64,000 bases of DNA, from the NCBI GenBank assembly GCA_020723665.1, contig DYIL01000006.1, forward strand, positions 1 through 64,000, read 5' to 3'. Numbering within the stretch: the stretch's first letter is position 1; every line of letters begins with the position of its first letter. Below, in pieces: positions 10,530 to 21,974 of the stretch. The notes below the pieces were generated by a model. It had not been told where the DNA came from, made no database searches, and saw only the letters and a list, made by a program, of their open reading frames with translations. This DNA comes from Methyloversatilis universalis (GTDB lineage Bacteria > Pseudomonadota > Gammaproteobacteria > Methylococcales > Methylococcaceae). Position numbers and translations under genes: made by a program.

Positions 10530-13500
10530 TGTCACGACGACCTCGTGATGTCGCCCGTCCGATAACAATGGCATCCGCGCGACGCCCTGCTCGACCGACA
10601 AGGCTTGTCCGTCCATTTCCGCACCGAGAACACGGCCTAGCGTGTTATTCGGGTTTTTAACGCCGATCGTATACTGCGTCGCGGAGACCGGATGCCGATA
10701 GCGAATCGCGAATTCTGGCCATTCCGCCGGTATGCAGGGCTTGAGTTCGATGAAAGCCCCGTCCCTCACCCGGAATCCCAGAAGCGATTCCAAGGCGACC
10801 CGGTACATCCAACCTGCCGAGCCCGTGTACCAGGTCCACCCGCCGCGGCCCACATGCGGGGGTTCGCCGTAAACATCGGCAGCAATGACGTAGGGCTCGA
10901 CTTGATAGACGTCGATTTGTTCCCGTGTCCGCGCATGGCTCACGGGGCTGAGCATTTCCAGGAGCCGTGCCGCGCGGTCGTTCCGCCCCATCTCCGCCAT
11001 GGCGCGCACCACCCAGCACGCGGCGTGGGTGTACTGCCCGCCGTTTTCGCGCACGCCCGCCAGGTAGCCCTTGATATAGCCCGGATCATGCGGCGTGTCG
11101 ACGAAGGGCGGCGTCAGTAGACGAACCAGGCCGTCGCGCTCCGAAATCAGCTGCTCCTCGATGGCGTCCAGAGCCCGGTTGGCTCTATCCGGCGGCGCCG
11201 CTCCGGAAATCACCGCCCAAGCTTGAGCCAGAGCATCGATCCGGCACTCGTCACTATGCTTGCTGCCTAGCGGCGTACCGTCGTCGTAGTACGCGCGCCG
11301 GTACCAGTCGCCGTCCCATCCGGCCTCGTCGAGCGCCCGGTGAAGATGCTCACGATAAGCCCGATAGGACTCGATTCGCACCGAGTCGCCGCGCTGCTCG
11401 CAAATCGGCAGAAACTCTCCGAGAACGTGGTAAAGGAAGAATCCCATCCACACGCTCTCGCCGCGCCCTTCGCGGCCCACCCGGTTCATGCCGTCGTTCC
11501 AGTCGCCCGTGCCCATCAAGGGCAAGCCGTGCGCGCCCCGGGTCAAGGAGCGGTCCAGCGCCCGGCAACAATGTTCGTAGATATCCGCAGCCTGGCCCGC
11601 GTCGTCGGGCTTCAGATACGCCTCGTCCTCCCCTTCCGCCAGAAGCCGTGCGGAGAGAAACGGCGCGGATTCGCCCAGTATGCTCCAATCGCCTGTGGAC
11701 CGGACGTACAATGCCGTTACATAAGGCAACCAGACCAAGTCGTCGGAAAACCGGGTGCGCAGCCCCCGCTCCAGGGGTTCGGGATGCCACCAGTGAAGTA
11801 CATCGCCTTCAACGAACTGATGGGCGGCGTGGAGCAGAATCTGGGCGCGGGTGAGGTCCGGGCGTAGATAGATCAGCGCCGAGACGTCTTGAAGCTGATC
11901 GCGATACCCGAACGCGCCCCCGGACTGGTAGAACGCGGAACGCCCCCAAACCCGGCAGCTCAAGTTTTGATACGCCAACCAGCCGTTGACCATCAGGTCG
12001 ATGGCCGGAGACGGCGTTTCGATCCGGATTCCGGAGACGAAATCGCGCCAAAAACCTTGAATTTCGGCCAAGGCGTTCTCGATGGCGCCCGCTTGCCGAT
12101 AGCGCTCGATGATCGATCGGCATTGGTCCTCGGAGAGGGTTTCGCCTAACAGGAACGCACATTCGAAAATTTGTCCGGGTTCCAACTCGATTTGAAGCTG
12201 GAAAGCCACGCAGGGATCGAGATTCGCCCCGTGCCGTCCGTCGAGCCGCGCCTGCGCCGCCAATGCGCGGGGAGCTTCCGGATGGCCGTTGCGTCCGATG
12301 AAGCTTTCCCTATCGGCGGTGAAATAAATCGCGTCCGGCCGCCCTACCGCCGCCGCGAAAGCGACGCCGTCGGAAAACTCCCCGGCCAGGGGATTGACGG
12401 CGAACAGTGCGCCTGTGTCCGGATCGTACCGGCTGATCACGAACCGGCTGCTGTCCGCGGGCGTTCCGCCCAGGACCAAACGCTGATAGGAAAACAGCGA
12501 CAAGCGCCGGCGGCCAATGCCTTCATTTCTCAGACGCCATCTGAAAATCTTGACCGTATCGTGGCGAGGCACGAACAGCACGACATCCTGATCCAAACCG
12601 TCGTAAGCGCTACTGAAGCGGCTGTATCCGAATCCATGGCGCGCCTCGTAGGCAGCGGGTGCCGGGCAGGGTCCCGGCAAGGGCGACCAGAATGCACCGG
12701 TGTCCTCGTCCCGAAGGTAGAGCGCTTCACCCAAGGCGTCGCTGACCGGATCGTTGGACCACGGCGTCAGCCGATGCTCGCGGCTGTTCCGGTGCCAGGT
12801 GTAACCCGCTCCCCGCTCGCTGACCAGAAAACCGAAATTCTCGTTGGAGACGACGTTGATCCACGGAAGAGGCGGCCCCTGCAACGCGCCGTCGATGCAA
12901 TCCAACCGAACGACATATTCGCTGCCATCAGCGGCAAAACCGCCGTAGCCGTTGTAAAACCGGAGTTCTTGCCGCTCCCCGGATTTCGGCGGCTGCGGCG
13001 GCAAAACGGCCCGGCGCGCTCTCGCGCTCGGCACCGAAAGCTCGAGTCGAAGCGGCGGCACTGCTTCACCGACGACGAGGCGCGCGGCGGCGTACAGCAC
13101 ATCGAGATCGGCCGGCGGAATATCCTTTTCCGCGCGAATGAAAACATGCTGCTCGAGATCGCCGAGATCACCCAAGTCGAGGCCCGCTTCCGGACTCAGA
13201 ATCACCAGCGCGAAACGCAACCCTTTCGCCAGCCAATAGCGCTGCGCCTTGATGATCTCGGCAACGTGCGAATCTTCGCGGCCGCGAGCCCTGAGAAGAA
13301 CGATGGGTCGATAGAACGGCAAGCCGTAGCGGTCGAGCCCGGCAAGAGGTCCCGCGGCGCTCAGTAGCGCCGAATCCGGAGCGCGAAGCTTGGGATCGCC
13401 GTACAGCACCGCGCCGGCGAGGGATTGAAACATCTCCGCCTGGTTTTCGCTCACGGCGAACCGCCGTAGGAGTTCCCGTTCATGTTCCGCGGCTCGGGCA

Positions 13501-14360
13501 TAAATCGCGTTCACCGCATACCCGTTCGAGCAACGCTCGATGAGCTCCAACGCCTGTGTCCTGCTTTCGGCCACACCCAGCAGAAAAACCGCCGTTTGCT
13601 GGGCGCCTGGACCGAGTTCCAAGCGGCGGCGCAAAGCGAACACCGGATCGAGCACGTTGCCGACGCCGCCCGAGAGCGGCCGTTCGTCGCGGAACGTCCG
13701 CGGTTCCGCTGGAGTCCGGTTCCGGCCGAGGAAACGCATCCGGTCGGTCTCGTACGTCAGTTCCCCAGGCCCGAGCACCGCGGCGGACAGCCACGGATAA
13801 ACCTCATGAGCGCTGCGCGGCCTGCGCCGAGCCAATAATACCTCCCGTTCCGCCACGAACTCGGTTTGCACGAACAATTTGGAAAAAGCGGGATGCGCCG
13901 CGTCGGCGGCCGGATGATTGAGGACTACTTCGAGATAGCTCGTGACTTCGATCCGCCTATGCCGCCCGGACCGATTGTTCAGCGTGACCCGGCGCAGCTC
14001 CAGATCATCGTCCGGGCTGACGCACACCTCCAGAACGGCCTCGATATCCGAGTTTTCACATCGGAGTATGAACCGGCCGGGCTCGTAACCGGCGGTTCGC
14101 GAATCGGCCGCCCTCCCCGTGGGCTGCAAACCCAGCGACCACCACTCCCCGCTGTCGAGGTCTCGGAGATAGAAGAACCATCCTTCGCCGTCTTCGACAC
14201 GGTCTCCGCTCCAGCGGGAGAGGGCCTGATCGCCGCGCATCGAAAAGCCGGTACCGGCGGCAGTCAACAATGCCGTGTACCGCCCATTCGACAAAAGGCG
14301 CGACGATGGAACCGGTTGCTCCCGACGATCGGGGCCGGTCGGGATAGGATCGAAGCTCAT
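10521..14360 (-). CDS. GH94/cyclic beta-glucan synthase C-terminal-like glycoside phosphorylase (GT36-type)
   Basis: Large ORF, probable start MSFDPIPTGPDRREQ; SNGRYTALLTAAGTGFSMRGDQALSRW and GTGDWNDGMNRVGREGRGESVWMGFFLYHVL; overlaps the aldolase 3' end convergently by 9 bp. Confidence 0.82.
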   Translation of the reverse strand: MSFDPIPTGPDRREQPVPSSRLLSNGRYTALLTAAGTGFSMRGDQALSRWSGDRVEDGEGWFFYLRDLDSGEWWSLGLQPTGRAADSRTAGYEPGRFILRCENSDIEAVLEVCVSPDDDLELRRVTLNNRSGRHRRIEVTSYLEVVLNHPAADAAHPAFSKLFVQTEFVAEREVLLARRRPRSAHEVYPWLSAAVLGPGELTYETDRMRFLGRNRTPAEPRTFRDERPLSGGVGNVLDPVFALRRRLELGPGAQQTAVFLLGVAESRTQALELIERCSNGYAVNAIYARAAEHERELLRRFAVSENQAEMFQSLAGAVLYGDPKLRAPDSALLSAAGPLAGLDRYGLPFYRPIVLLRARGREDSHVAEIIKAQRYWLAKGLRFALVILSPEAGLDLGDLGDLEQHVFIRAEKDIPPADLDVLYAAARLVVGEAVPPLRLELSVPSARARRAVLPPQPPKSGERQELRFYNGYGGFAADGSEYVVRLDCIDGALQGPPLPWINVVSNENFGFLVSERGAGYTWHRNSREHRLTPWSNDPVSDALGEALYLRDEDTGAFWSPLPGPCPAPAAYEARHGFGYSRFSSAYDGLDQDVVLFVPRHDTVKIFRWRLRNEGIGRRRLSLFSYQRLVLGGTPADSSRFVISRYDPDTGALFAVNPLAGEFSDGVAFAAAVGRPDAIYFTADRESFIGRNGHPEAPRALAAQARLDGRHGANLDPCVAFQLQIELEPGQIFECAFLLGETLSEDQCRSIIERYRQAGAIENALAEIQGFWRDFVSGIRIETPSPAIDLMVNGWLAYQNLSCRVWGRSAFYQSGGAFGYRDQLQDVSALIYLRPDLTRAQILLHAAHQFVEGDVLHWWHPEPLERGLRTRFSDDLVWLPYVTALYVRSTGDWSILGESAPFLSARLLAEGEDEAYLKPDDAGQAADIYEHCCRALDRSLTRGAHGLPLMGTGDWNDGMNRVGREGRGESVWMGFFLYHVLGEFLPICEQRGDSVRIESYRAYREHLHRALDEAGWDGDWYRRAYYDDGTPLGSKHSDECRIDALAQAWAVISGAAPPDRANRALDAIEEQLISERDGLVRLLTPPFVDTPHDPGYIKGYLAGVRENGGQYTHAACWVVRAMAEMGRNDRAARLLEMLSPVSHARTREQIDVYQVEPYVIAADVYGEPPHVGRGGWTWYTGSAGWMYRVALESLLGFRVRDGAFIELKPCIPAEWPEFAIRYRHPVSATQYTIGVKNPNNTLGRVLGAEMDGQALSVEQGVARMPLLSDGRHHEVVVTLG

Positions 14361-14386
14361 GCGGACTCCTGGGTCAAAAATCGAAA

Positions 14387-17300
14387 TCAATCGGCTTGCA
14401 GCATAACCGCCGGGCCGTAGTTCACCGTGACTTCCGCGGGAAATTCCCCAATGACCGCTTGATCGGCGGTAAACGTATCGACCGGTTTCCCATCGACGGC
14501 GACCGCCCGGATAGGCCGGTCGGCGGGCGCCTTGAGCACGATTTTGCCGGGCGGCAGGGCGAGATCGCCGGACAGCGAGAGCCGCAACCAATCGGGCTCT
14601 TCCCGACGCAAAACATAGTTTAAGGTCCCGTACCACGTAGGCAAACGCTTCACGCCCACATCACCGCCTCCTTCCAGCCAGGCTCGCGGAATCCCGGCCG
14701 CCAGAACCAAGGCCTGATCGCTTTCCCGCTCATAAGCGTATAGAGCCCGCATGGCCCGCACGCATTCCGCGCCGATCCAGGCATGGGGCATGTCGCCTAT
14801 GAACTTGGGATGCTTGGGATCGCGCCAGACGACTTCCGCCCAATGGTTCCAGCCCGCGGGACGTTGGTCCTTGAGCAGAAAATCCAACAGCTCCAGCGCC
14901 TGCTCGCGTCGTCCCATGCGGACCAACGCTTCCACGGTACGCACTTCATAGGGCGTATACGCGATCCACTCCACCTTGTCGTCGCGCCGCTTCTTGAAAT
15001 AGTCATAAAAACTGTCGAAGGTCTTGTTCAGCGCAGCCGCCGGAAGATTGCTGTCCTCGCCGCCGACCGTCACCGCCATGGCGGTGGCGGTGGCGTCGAA
15101 ATCGCCCAACTCGGCGGAACCCGGCATGAAGGCGATCTTGTGCTTGACCATGGTGCGTTCGATGGACCGGTACAGATCGCCCCGGAAATCGTCGCGCAGG
15201 TCACGGAAATGTGCGGCATTGTCCTCGTCCATGACCAGTACCGCGAGATCGGCGGCATCCTTGAGGCCGCGCAAGGTCCAAAAGCCGTCCCAGTAGGCAT
15301 GCACGGGATGGGCGCTGTAGCCCTCGTGGCTGATGGATTCCGGCATCATGCCGAAGAACATCGATTTTTCGGCGGACTTGTACTCTTCGCTCTTGCGTTG
15401 ATTACGCAGTTGCTCGATATAACGCACCGATTTCACGATCGTCGGCCACGTCTCATAGACAAAGCCGATATCGCGCGTGTAACGGTAGTATTCGGCGACC
15501 GCATAAATGAACTCGCCGTGGCTGTCGTTTTCGGGCACGCTGTCGGGCCCCCGATGATCGACGCAGCAGGGAACCTTACCGCTCGGAAACTGGAATCCGG
15601 CATACCACTCGATGAAATGCCGCACTTCCTCGGTATACCCCATGCCGAGCAAGGCCGCTGACATCAGGGCCGCGTCGCGGATCCAGGAGCGGGCGTAGGA
15701 ACGCGAGCCGGGATAAAGCGCGGCGCCGTCCCGGTTGATAAAGATATAGGCCAGATTGATCCTGACCGTATCCCGAAGCTTTCGCGCCTCGCGCGGCACG
15801 ATCAGGTCGGCGCGGACGAGCTTGGCTTCCCAGAAATTGACCGCATCGCGAAACCGGGCCCGGCCGAAAGTGCTGCCGTTCCCTGCCATGATGTTCGCAG
15901 CCTCCGGAAAACGCTCCGGATTCTCGTACGGAAGCGCCAGATAAATCTCGCGCGAAGCGCCGGGCGGTAAATCCAGTTCGTATTCCAGGGCGGCGGAGAC
16001 ATAACCGAAAGGATCATGGACCTCGGTCTGCTGCGGCGCCTTGCCTTCCATCAGGAAATCGGTGATCGAACCCTCGTCGAAAGTCGTCGCGCCGAAGTGA
16101 TGCGGCGGGGTCAAAGGAACGACCGAGCGACTCCCGTCGACCCGGACGATACGCCCGTCCAGCACGATGTCGTGGATAGGCGCCACACCGCCCACCCTGT
16201 TCAGCGCCTGCCAGGACGGATTGACCTGAAACGGGCGGATCGCCAGCAGAAGCTTGAGCTGCTCGCGCTCACTGCCGTTGTTCTCCACCCGATAGCGCGC
16301 ATACAGTGCCTGCCCCGGCTTGCTCGCGGCGAAAGCCGTCGCTTTCATTTCGATCGAATCCGAACGCCAGGTCACCGAGGGCACGGGCAGATAGCCGCGC
16401 TCGAGCTCCTGCACCGGATACGCATCGTTCCAGGTCACGAGCTTGCCTTTCATGTACAAGAAGGGCTCGATGGAAAAGGCGTTCTTGTCCACCTCCAAGG
16501 CCCCCTCCTCGTTCAGCAGCCCTTCTTTGTCGCTGCCGTTGGTGCCGACGACCGTAAAGTAGCTTTGTTCGCCGTAGAAGTATTTCGGGTACGTGCCGCG
16601 CGGCGCCTCACGGGCGATGGTTTCGAAAAACGCGTTCGGCGACGCGGAAAAATCGAACGGCTTCACCGTCAGCGAACTGATACCGTATCCCCGCCCGCGG
16701 CTGCTTTTCTTCAACTCCAAGCGCAGATAGCGGGACTCGGCGTCGGGCATATAAATGTAATCGCGGCGCCCGTTGCCCAGGCTGACCGTATACGCCGGCT
16801 GCCACTCCTTGCCGTTCTCGGAAATCTGCACCTCGTAAGCCGTAGCGTAATCATCGCGGTCCCATTCGATGACCAAGCCGCCGTACTCGCGGCGTTTCAG
16901 AAAATCGATCTGCAGCCACTGGCTCTCGGCCAGTGCGCCGCTTCGCCACGAGGTTTCGGAGTTTCCGTCCAGCACCGCTTGCGGTCCGTGATCCTCGGCG
17001 GCCGTCGAAGCCGTCGCTTTGGGCATGAGATTGTAGGCGGTGATCGGCTCGCGCCTTTCGAAGCGGAAATCGTCGATCCAAATCGACCCCTTGCCGCCCG
17101 TGCTCGACGTGATCGAAAACTCGATGAATCCGACCTGCTTGAGCGGTGCGTTGGACGCCCCCACGCATGATCGAACATGCGTTTCTTGACCCGGTGCTGC
17201 TGCCAGTCTTCCGGAAGCTTGACATCGAAGCGCCGGCGCCACCAGACGTTGTCCCCGGAGGGATCGATGATTTTGAACTCGAGGTTATTGGCCGGCGCTT

Positions 17301-17604
17301 CCGCGCGCGTATAAAACGTGAAGGCGGAGTTTTCGGGCAGCGGGATGGAGACTTTCTTGCGCACGGTGACGTAACCCATACCGCCCCGAAAATCGAAATC
17401 GAGCCGCATGCCCATGCCGGTCCGACCGGTATCCTGGGCCAACTCCGCGTGCGTACCTTCCGCGGCTACCGCCGTCCAACCGCTCAGGGTTTCGAAGTCG
17501 TCCAGTACCACAGCCGGGGAACTCGCCGCCCATCCCGGCCCGAACCCCAATAGGCAGGTCAAGCCCCACACGCGCTTGATCAGTTTACATCGATGCATGT
17601 CCAA
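14387..17604 (-). pseudogene. Frameshifted secreted discoidin (F5/8 type C)-domain, six-hairpin-glycosidase-like protein
   Basis: N-terminal ORF (16897-17604; signal peptide, carbohydrate-binding-like, ...VKKRMFDHAWG) continues in another frame as (G)ASNAPLKQVGFIEFSI...; break at the C5 run 17158-17162 on the plus strand. Confidence 0.85.
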
Positions 17605-17802
17605 CTGGAGGAAAGCAGGTCTGCTTCAGCTTTGACAAGCGTTGTAATCTTCCAGGCAAGAGGGTAAGCCCGTCCCGCGCGGCCAAGCAAGCATGGAGGT
17701 CCCCGGCATCCTATCGGGCCTGAGGCGCATCCACTCCCCACGGATACGAAAATCGGGTTTAATCGGCAGGATTTGCGCCCAAGCTCCTTTACGGATAAAT
17801 CC

Positions 17803-18595
17803 GATGCAGTTCGTCCGCCACTGGCTACCCTCGCCTTTTCTCCGCTACTCCGCGGCTTTTCAAGTCATCGGCGGTTCTGCCGCGCTTCTTGCGCCCGAAG
17901 GGTCGACGCTGCTCATCGAAGCCCTCGCTGCGAATCATGCGATCGTTTTCGGCGCGAGTGTCTGGCCCACCAGTCCGCTGCTCGGATCGAATCTCACCCG
18001 CCTTCCGGCCGAGCGGGCGAAACGCAACGAAATCGCGCTGACCTTCGATGACGGTCCCGACATCGAGACCACGCCCGGAGTGCTCGACCTATTGGATAGC
18101 TACCGAGCCAAAGCCAGCTTTTTCTGTATCGCCGCCAGAGCCGAAAAGCATCCGGAACTCATCCGCGAAATCGTATCGCGAGGGCATCGCATCGAAAATC
18201 ACACTTATCGCCACGCCCATACCTTCGCCTTGAGCAGCATAGGCCGATTCAAGGCGGAAATCGCACGGGCGCAAGCGGTTCTGACCGCGCTCGCCGGCGC
18301 TCCGCCGCGTTATTTCAGGGCTCCCGTCGGCATGCGCAACCCGTGGCTGCAGCCGGTGCTGTGCAGCTTGGACCTGACCCTGGTCTCGTGGACGCGGCGG
18401 GGCTTCGACGCCGTGTCCGGCGATCCGGGAAAAATCGTGGGGCGTTTGTCCAGAAATCTCCGCCGCGGAGACATTCTGCTGCTCCACGACGGCTCTTCGG
18501 CACGCGACCGCAACGGTCGTCCCGTCGTACTGGAAGTTTTGCCGAGATTGCTGGACGAAATCGCCCGGATGAATTTCACCCCGGTACCGCTGTAA
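17803..18595 (+). CDS. Polysaccharide deacetylase family protein (NodB domain)
   Basis: ALTFDDGPDIETTPGVLDLL, HRIENHTYRHAH, PPRYFRAPVGMRNP motifs; the longer ORF starts at 17693. Confidence 0.93.
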
Positions 18596-18798
18596 GCGAT
18601 CCGGGCTCGGGAAAACGCCGTCACGATCACGGCGGATTCCGGAGCGAAGCGAATGAATGGCGACCGATTGTTGCTCCGAAGGCGGTTCCTTTGCACAATC
18701 GGTCCTGCAAGAGGGGGATAGAAGACGACCGTCGGAATAGCGATTCGCGCCCAGCATCCTCTTGGAATTTTTCGTCAATCAACAATAAGGCAAGAAAA

Positions 18799-19194
18799 AT
18801 GAAACTCAAATCCGCACTCGTCGCGCTCTTCGTCGCTGCTTTCGTTCTTCTGGCCGGCTGTCGAACCTCTCCGGTGTATAACGTCTACGATGCACCGGTC
18901 ATGGTGACGGGCAGCAAGCCCTACACGGCCGAAGACGTCGAGAAAGCCATCATCCGCGCTGGCGCTGGGCTCGGCTGGCAGGTCAGAAAAGTGAAGCCGG
19001 GGCAGCTCATCGGAACCCTCTTCATCCGCTCCCACATGGCCGAAGTCGACATTACCTACAGCAAGGACAAGTACAACATCCGCTACAGGAACAGCACCAA
19101 CCTGAACTACGACGGCACGAAGATTCACAGCAACTACAACGGCTGGATTCAGAACTTCGACAACGCCATCAAGCGCGAGCTGTTGAGCATCTAG
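18799..19194 (+). CDS. Putative lipoprotein
   Basis: Lipobox FVLLAGC; 131 aa MKLKSALVALFVAAFVLLAGCRTSPVYNVYDAPVMV. Confidence 0.85.
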   Translation: MKLKSALVALFVAAFVLLAGCRTSPVYNVYDAPVMVTGSKPYTAEDVEKAIIRAGAGLGWQVRKVKPGQLIGTLFIRSHMAEVDITYSKDKYNIRYRNSTNLNYDGTKIHSNYNGWIQNFDNAIKRELLSI

Positions 19195-19203
19195 AAACGG
19201 ACC

Positions 19204-19902
19204 GTGACCGTCGATTTCGGCCAACTGGCCGAACGTACCGCCCGCCGCTACCGAGCGGCGGGCCGCTTCACCGAAGGATTCGTGCGCGGCAAGCTGCGGC
19301 ACGATCCTGTCTATTCCTTTCTCGTGTCCAATCCCGGCTGGCTTCCCCGAACCGGGTCTTTGGTTGATCTCGGCTGCGGGAGAGGCATCCTCCTGAGCTT
19401 GCTGTCGGAAGCTCGAAAATTAGACTTGATTCCGCTTAGCGACACGCGGTACTCGGGTATCGATCTGCGTGAAAACGATGCCGCTGCCGCCCGTCTGGCG
19501 CTCGGCGACGAAGCCGAAATCACCGTCGCCGATGTGCGCACCGCCGCCTTGCCCGCCTGCGAAGCGGTTGTCCTGCTCGACGTTCTACTCTATCTGTCAG
19601 CAGGAGACCAGGAAGCGCTGCTCAAGCGGATCGCGGGCGTTCTGCCCGGAAACGGCGTGCTGATCATGCGCGAAGCGGATAACGGCTCGGGCCTCCGCTT
19701 TCTGGCCACGCGCACGGCTGAACGGCTGAGCGCTCTGGCTCGGGGCCATTTTCGGCAGCGTTATCATTATCGCAGCGAGGCGGAATGGCGAGGCCTGCTC
19801 GAAACGCTGGGATTTTCCGCGAAAACCGTTCCGATGAGCGGGGGCACACCGTTCGCCAACGTGCTTTTCGTTGCACGTCTCGGAAACACCCGACACGGTT
19901 AG
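19204..19902 (+). CDS. Class I SAM-dependent methyltransferase
   Basis: Motif I SLVDLGCGRGILLSLL; 232 aa. Confidence 0.85.
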   Translation: MTVDFGQLAERTARRYRAAGRFTEGFVRGKLRHDPVYSFLVSNPGWLPRTGSLVDLGCGRGILLSLLSEARKLDLIPLSDTRYSGIDLRENDAAAARLALGDEAEITVADVRTAALPACEAVVLLDVLLYLSAGDQEALLKRIAGVLPGNGVLIMREADNGSGLRFLATRTAERLSALARGHFRQRYHYRSEAEWRGLLETLGFSAKTVPMSGGTPFANVLFVARLGNTRHG

Positions 19903-20311
19903 CGCGTCTGGTTCCGAGCGTTTCCGGAGTGCCTCCATTCTGCGGCGATCGGCGGACTTTCCTTGCCGGCCGGATTTCCGTTGGACGGCATGGCGCCGAC
20001 TCGCCGGCCCTTCGACTCACCGAAGACATCCTGCACCGTCGGTGTTCCGTGGAATCAGCTTCATCCGTAACTGACCCGATCGCTCCTCAAGATGGGACCG
20101 CTTATTCTGATCAGGCGTTCACAAAGCACCGTATGAGTTAAAGCTTTTGTCGAACCGCAGATTTCTCACTCGGCACTATGTCTGACATCGGCGTTGGCGC
20201 AACGGCTCGAAGCAGCATCCGGACACTTCGATCCCGCCGTCGGGCAAAACGTGCAGGTTCATGTCTTTTACGGGACGTCCTCAGAACGACAGCTACAGAA
20301 TCACTAATCAC

Positions 20312-21895
20312 ATGAACATTAGCCGCCGCAACTTTCTCCAGCTGACACTCGCTGCAAACGCGCTATCATTCCTTCGCACCGGCGCCAGTTTCGCCGAGAG
20401 CGAAACCACTCTGAAGCTGGGCAGGCCGGTCCCGTTCTCGTTCGAAATCTTGAAGGCGCTCGCGCGCGAACGGGCGGCCCACGACTACGTCGCACCGCCG
20501 CAGCCCGATCCCGAGATCGTCAAACAAATCGACTACGACGCGCACGGCAAGCTGCAATACCGAAAGGACGCCGCTCTCTGGGCCGATGGCGGCAGCAGCT
20601 ACCCGATCACGTTCCAGCATGTCGGGATGTTTTTCCCCAAGACGGTCAGCATGAACGTCGTCGAAAAGGGCATGGCGCGTGAAATCCGGTACGATCCCAA
20701 TCTCTTCACCATAGGACCGGGCCACGTGGCCAGCGCCCTACCGGCGAATCCCTCGGCCTTCGCCGGGTTCTGGGTGCATGAAAACCGCTTCAAGAAACCG
20801 GACTGGAAGAAGCGCGAGCCCTGCGTCACTTTTCTCGGCGCTTCGTATTTCCGCGCGCTCGGGGAACTCGGCCAAGTCGGCCTTTCCGCGCGCGGCATCG
20901 CGCTGAATCCGGGTCTGTCCAATCCGGAAGAATTTCCGGACTTCGTCTCGTTCTGGTTCGAAGGCGCGCGCAAAGCCGACGATCCCCTGATCGTCTACGC
21001 CTTGCTGGACGGCCCCAGCCTGAGCGGCGCCTACCGTTTCTCCATCAAGCGGACCAAGGGCGTGGTCATGGACATCGAGGCGGAGCTGTTCCTACGCAAA
21101 GATATCGATCGCTTAGGCCTGGCGCCGCTGACGTCCATGTACTGGTTCTCCGAAACCGTCAAGCCCGCCGCGGTCGACTGGCGCCCCGAAGTCCACGACT
21201 CCGACGGCCTTGCCCTATGGACCGGCACCGGCGAGCACATCTGGCGGCCGCTCAATAATCCTTCCCGCATTACGATATCCAGTTTTGTCGACAAGACGCC
21301 CAAGGGCTTCGGACTGCTGCAGCGCGACCGGGTGTTCGATCATTACCAGGACGGTGTACGTTACCATCTCCGACCCTCGGCCTGGGTCGAACCCCTCGGC
21401 GACTGGGGCGAAGGCGCGGTACAACTCACGGAAATTCCCACGGACGACGAAATACGCGACAACATCGTCGCAATGTGGGTACCTCGCGAACCGGCCGCGG
21501 CGGGCAAGACCTATCATCTCCGCTACCGCATCCACTGGCTGGCGGATGAACCCTACCCGACCCCGCTCGCCCGCTGCGTCGCCACCCGTCTCGGCAACGG
21601 CGGCCAACCCGGCAAACCGCGCCCCAAGGGCGTGCGCAAATTCACGGTCGAATTCATCGGCAAACCGCTCGCGAAACTGCCTTTCGGCGCAAAACCGAAG
21701 CCCGTCGTCACCGTGTCGCGTGGAGAACTCTCAAGGATCGAAATCGAAGCCGTGCCGGATGGCGTGGCCGGCCACTGGCGCACCCATTTCGACCTGGCCG
21801 TGGCGGGAACCGACCCCGTCGAGATGCGCTGCTATCTGCGCGTTAAAGACAAGGCAATGTCGGAGACCTGGCTCTATCAGTACCATCCGGCCTGA
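20312..21895 (+). CDS. opgD: Glucan biosynthesis protein D-like (OpgG/OpgD family), Tat-type signal
   Basis: MNISRRNFLQLTLAANALSFLRTG twin-arginine leader; KPVPFSFEILKALARERA-like and QHVGMFFPKTVSMN, WIWRPLNNP-type motifs. Confidence 0.9.
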   Translation: MNISRRNFLQLTLAANALSFLRTGASFAESETTLKLGRPVPFSFEILKALARERAAHDYVAPPQPDPEIVKQIDYDAHGKLQYRKDAALWADGGSSYPITFQHVGMFFPKTVSMNVVEKGMAREIRYDPNLFTIGPGHVASALPANPSAFAGFWVHENRFKKPDWKKREPCVTFLGASYFRALGELGQVGLSARGIALNPGLSNPEEFPDFVSFWFEGARKADDPLIVYALLDGPSLSGAYRFSIKRTKGVVMDIEAELFLRKDIDRLGLAPLTSMYWFSETVKPAAVDWRPEVHDSDGLALWTGTGEHIWRPLNNPSRITISSFVDKTPKGFGLLQRDRVFDHYQDGVRYHLRPSAWVEPLGDWGEGAVQLTEIPTDDEIRDNIVAMWVPREPAAAGKTYHLRYRIHWLADEPYPTPLARCVATRLGNGGQPGKPRPKGVRKFTVEFIGKPLAKLPFGAKPKPVVTVSRGELSRIEIEAVPDGVAGHWRTHFDLAVAGTDPVEMRCYLRVKDKAMSETWLYQYHPA

Positions 21896-21974
21896 ATCGA
21901 GGACCCGGCGCAAGCCGCTTGCCGCTGGCGTTCTACGGGATCGAGGAATTGCCGCAAGAAAAAAGTATTTCCTA

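Noticed and set aside
16016-17170. 384-aa plus-strand ORF
   Set aside because: Antisense to the discoidin/glycosidase gene; low-complexity Arg-rich composition
17146-17553. 135-aa plus-strand ORF spanning the frameshift
   Set aside because: Antisense artefact; does not explain the split
20180-20310. Possible ApbE-like remnant (LAQRLEAASGHFDPAVGQNVQVHVFYG)
   Set aside because: Too short and ambiguous; similarity rests on a few residues recalled from memory
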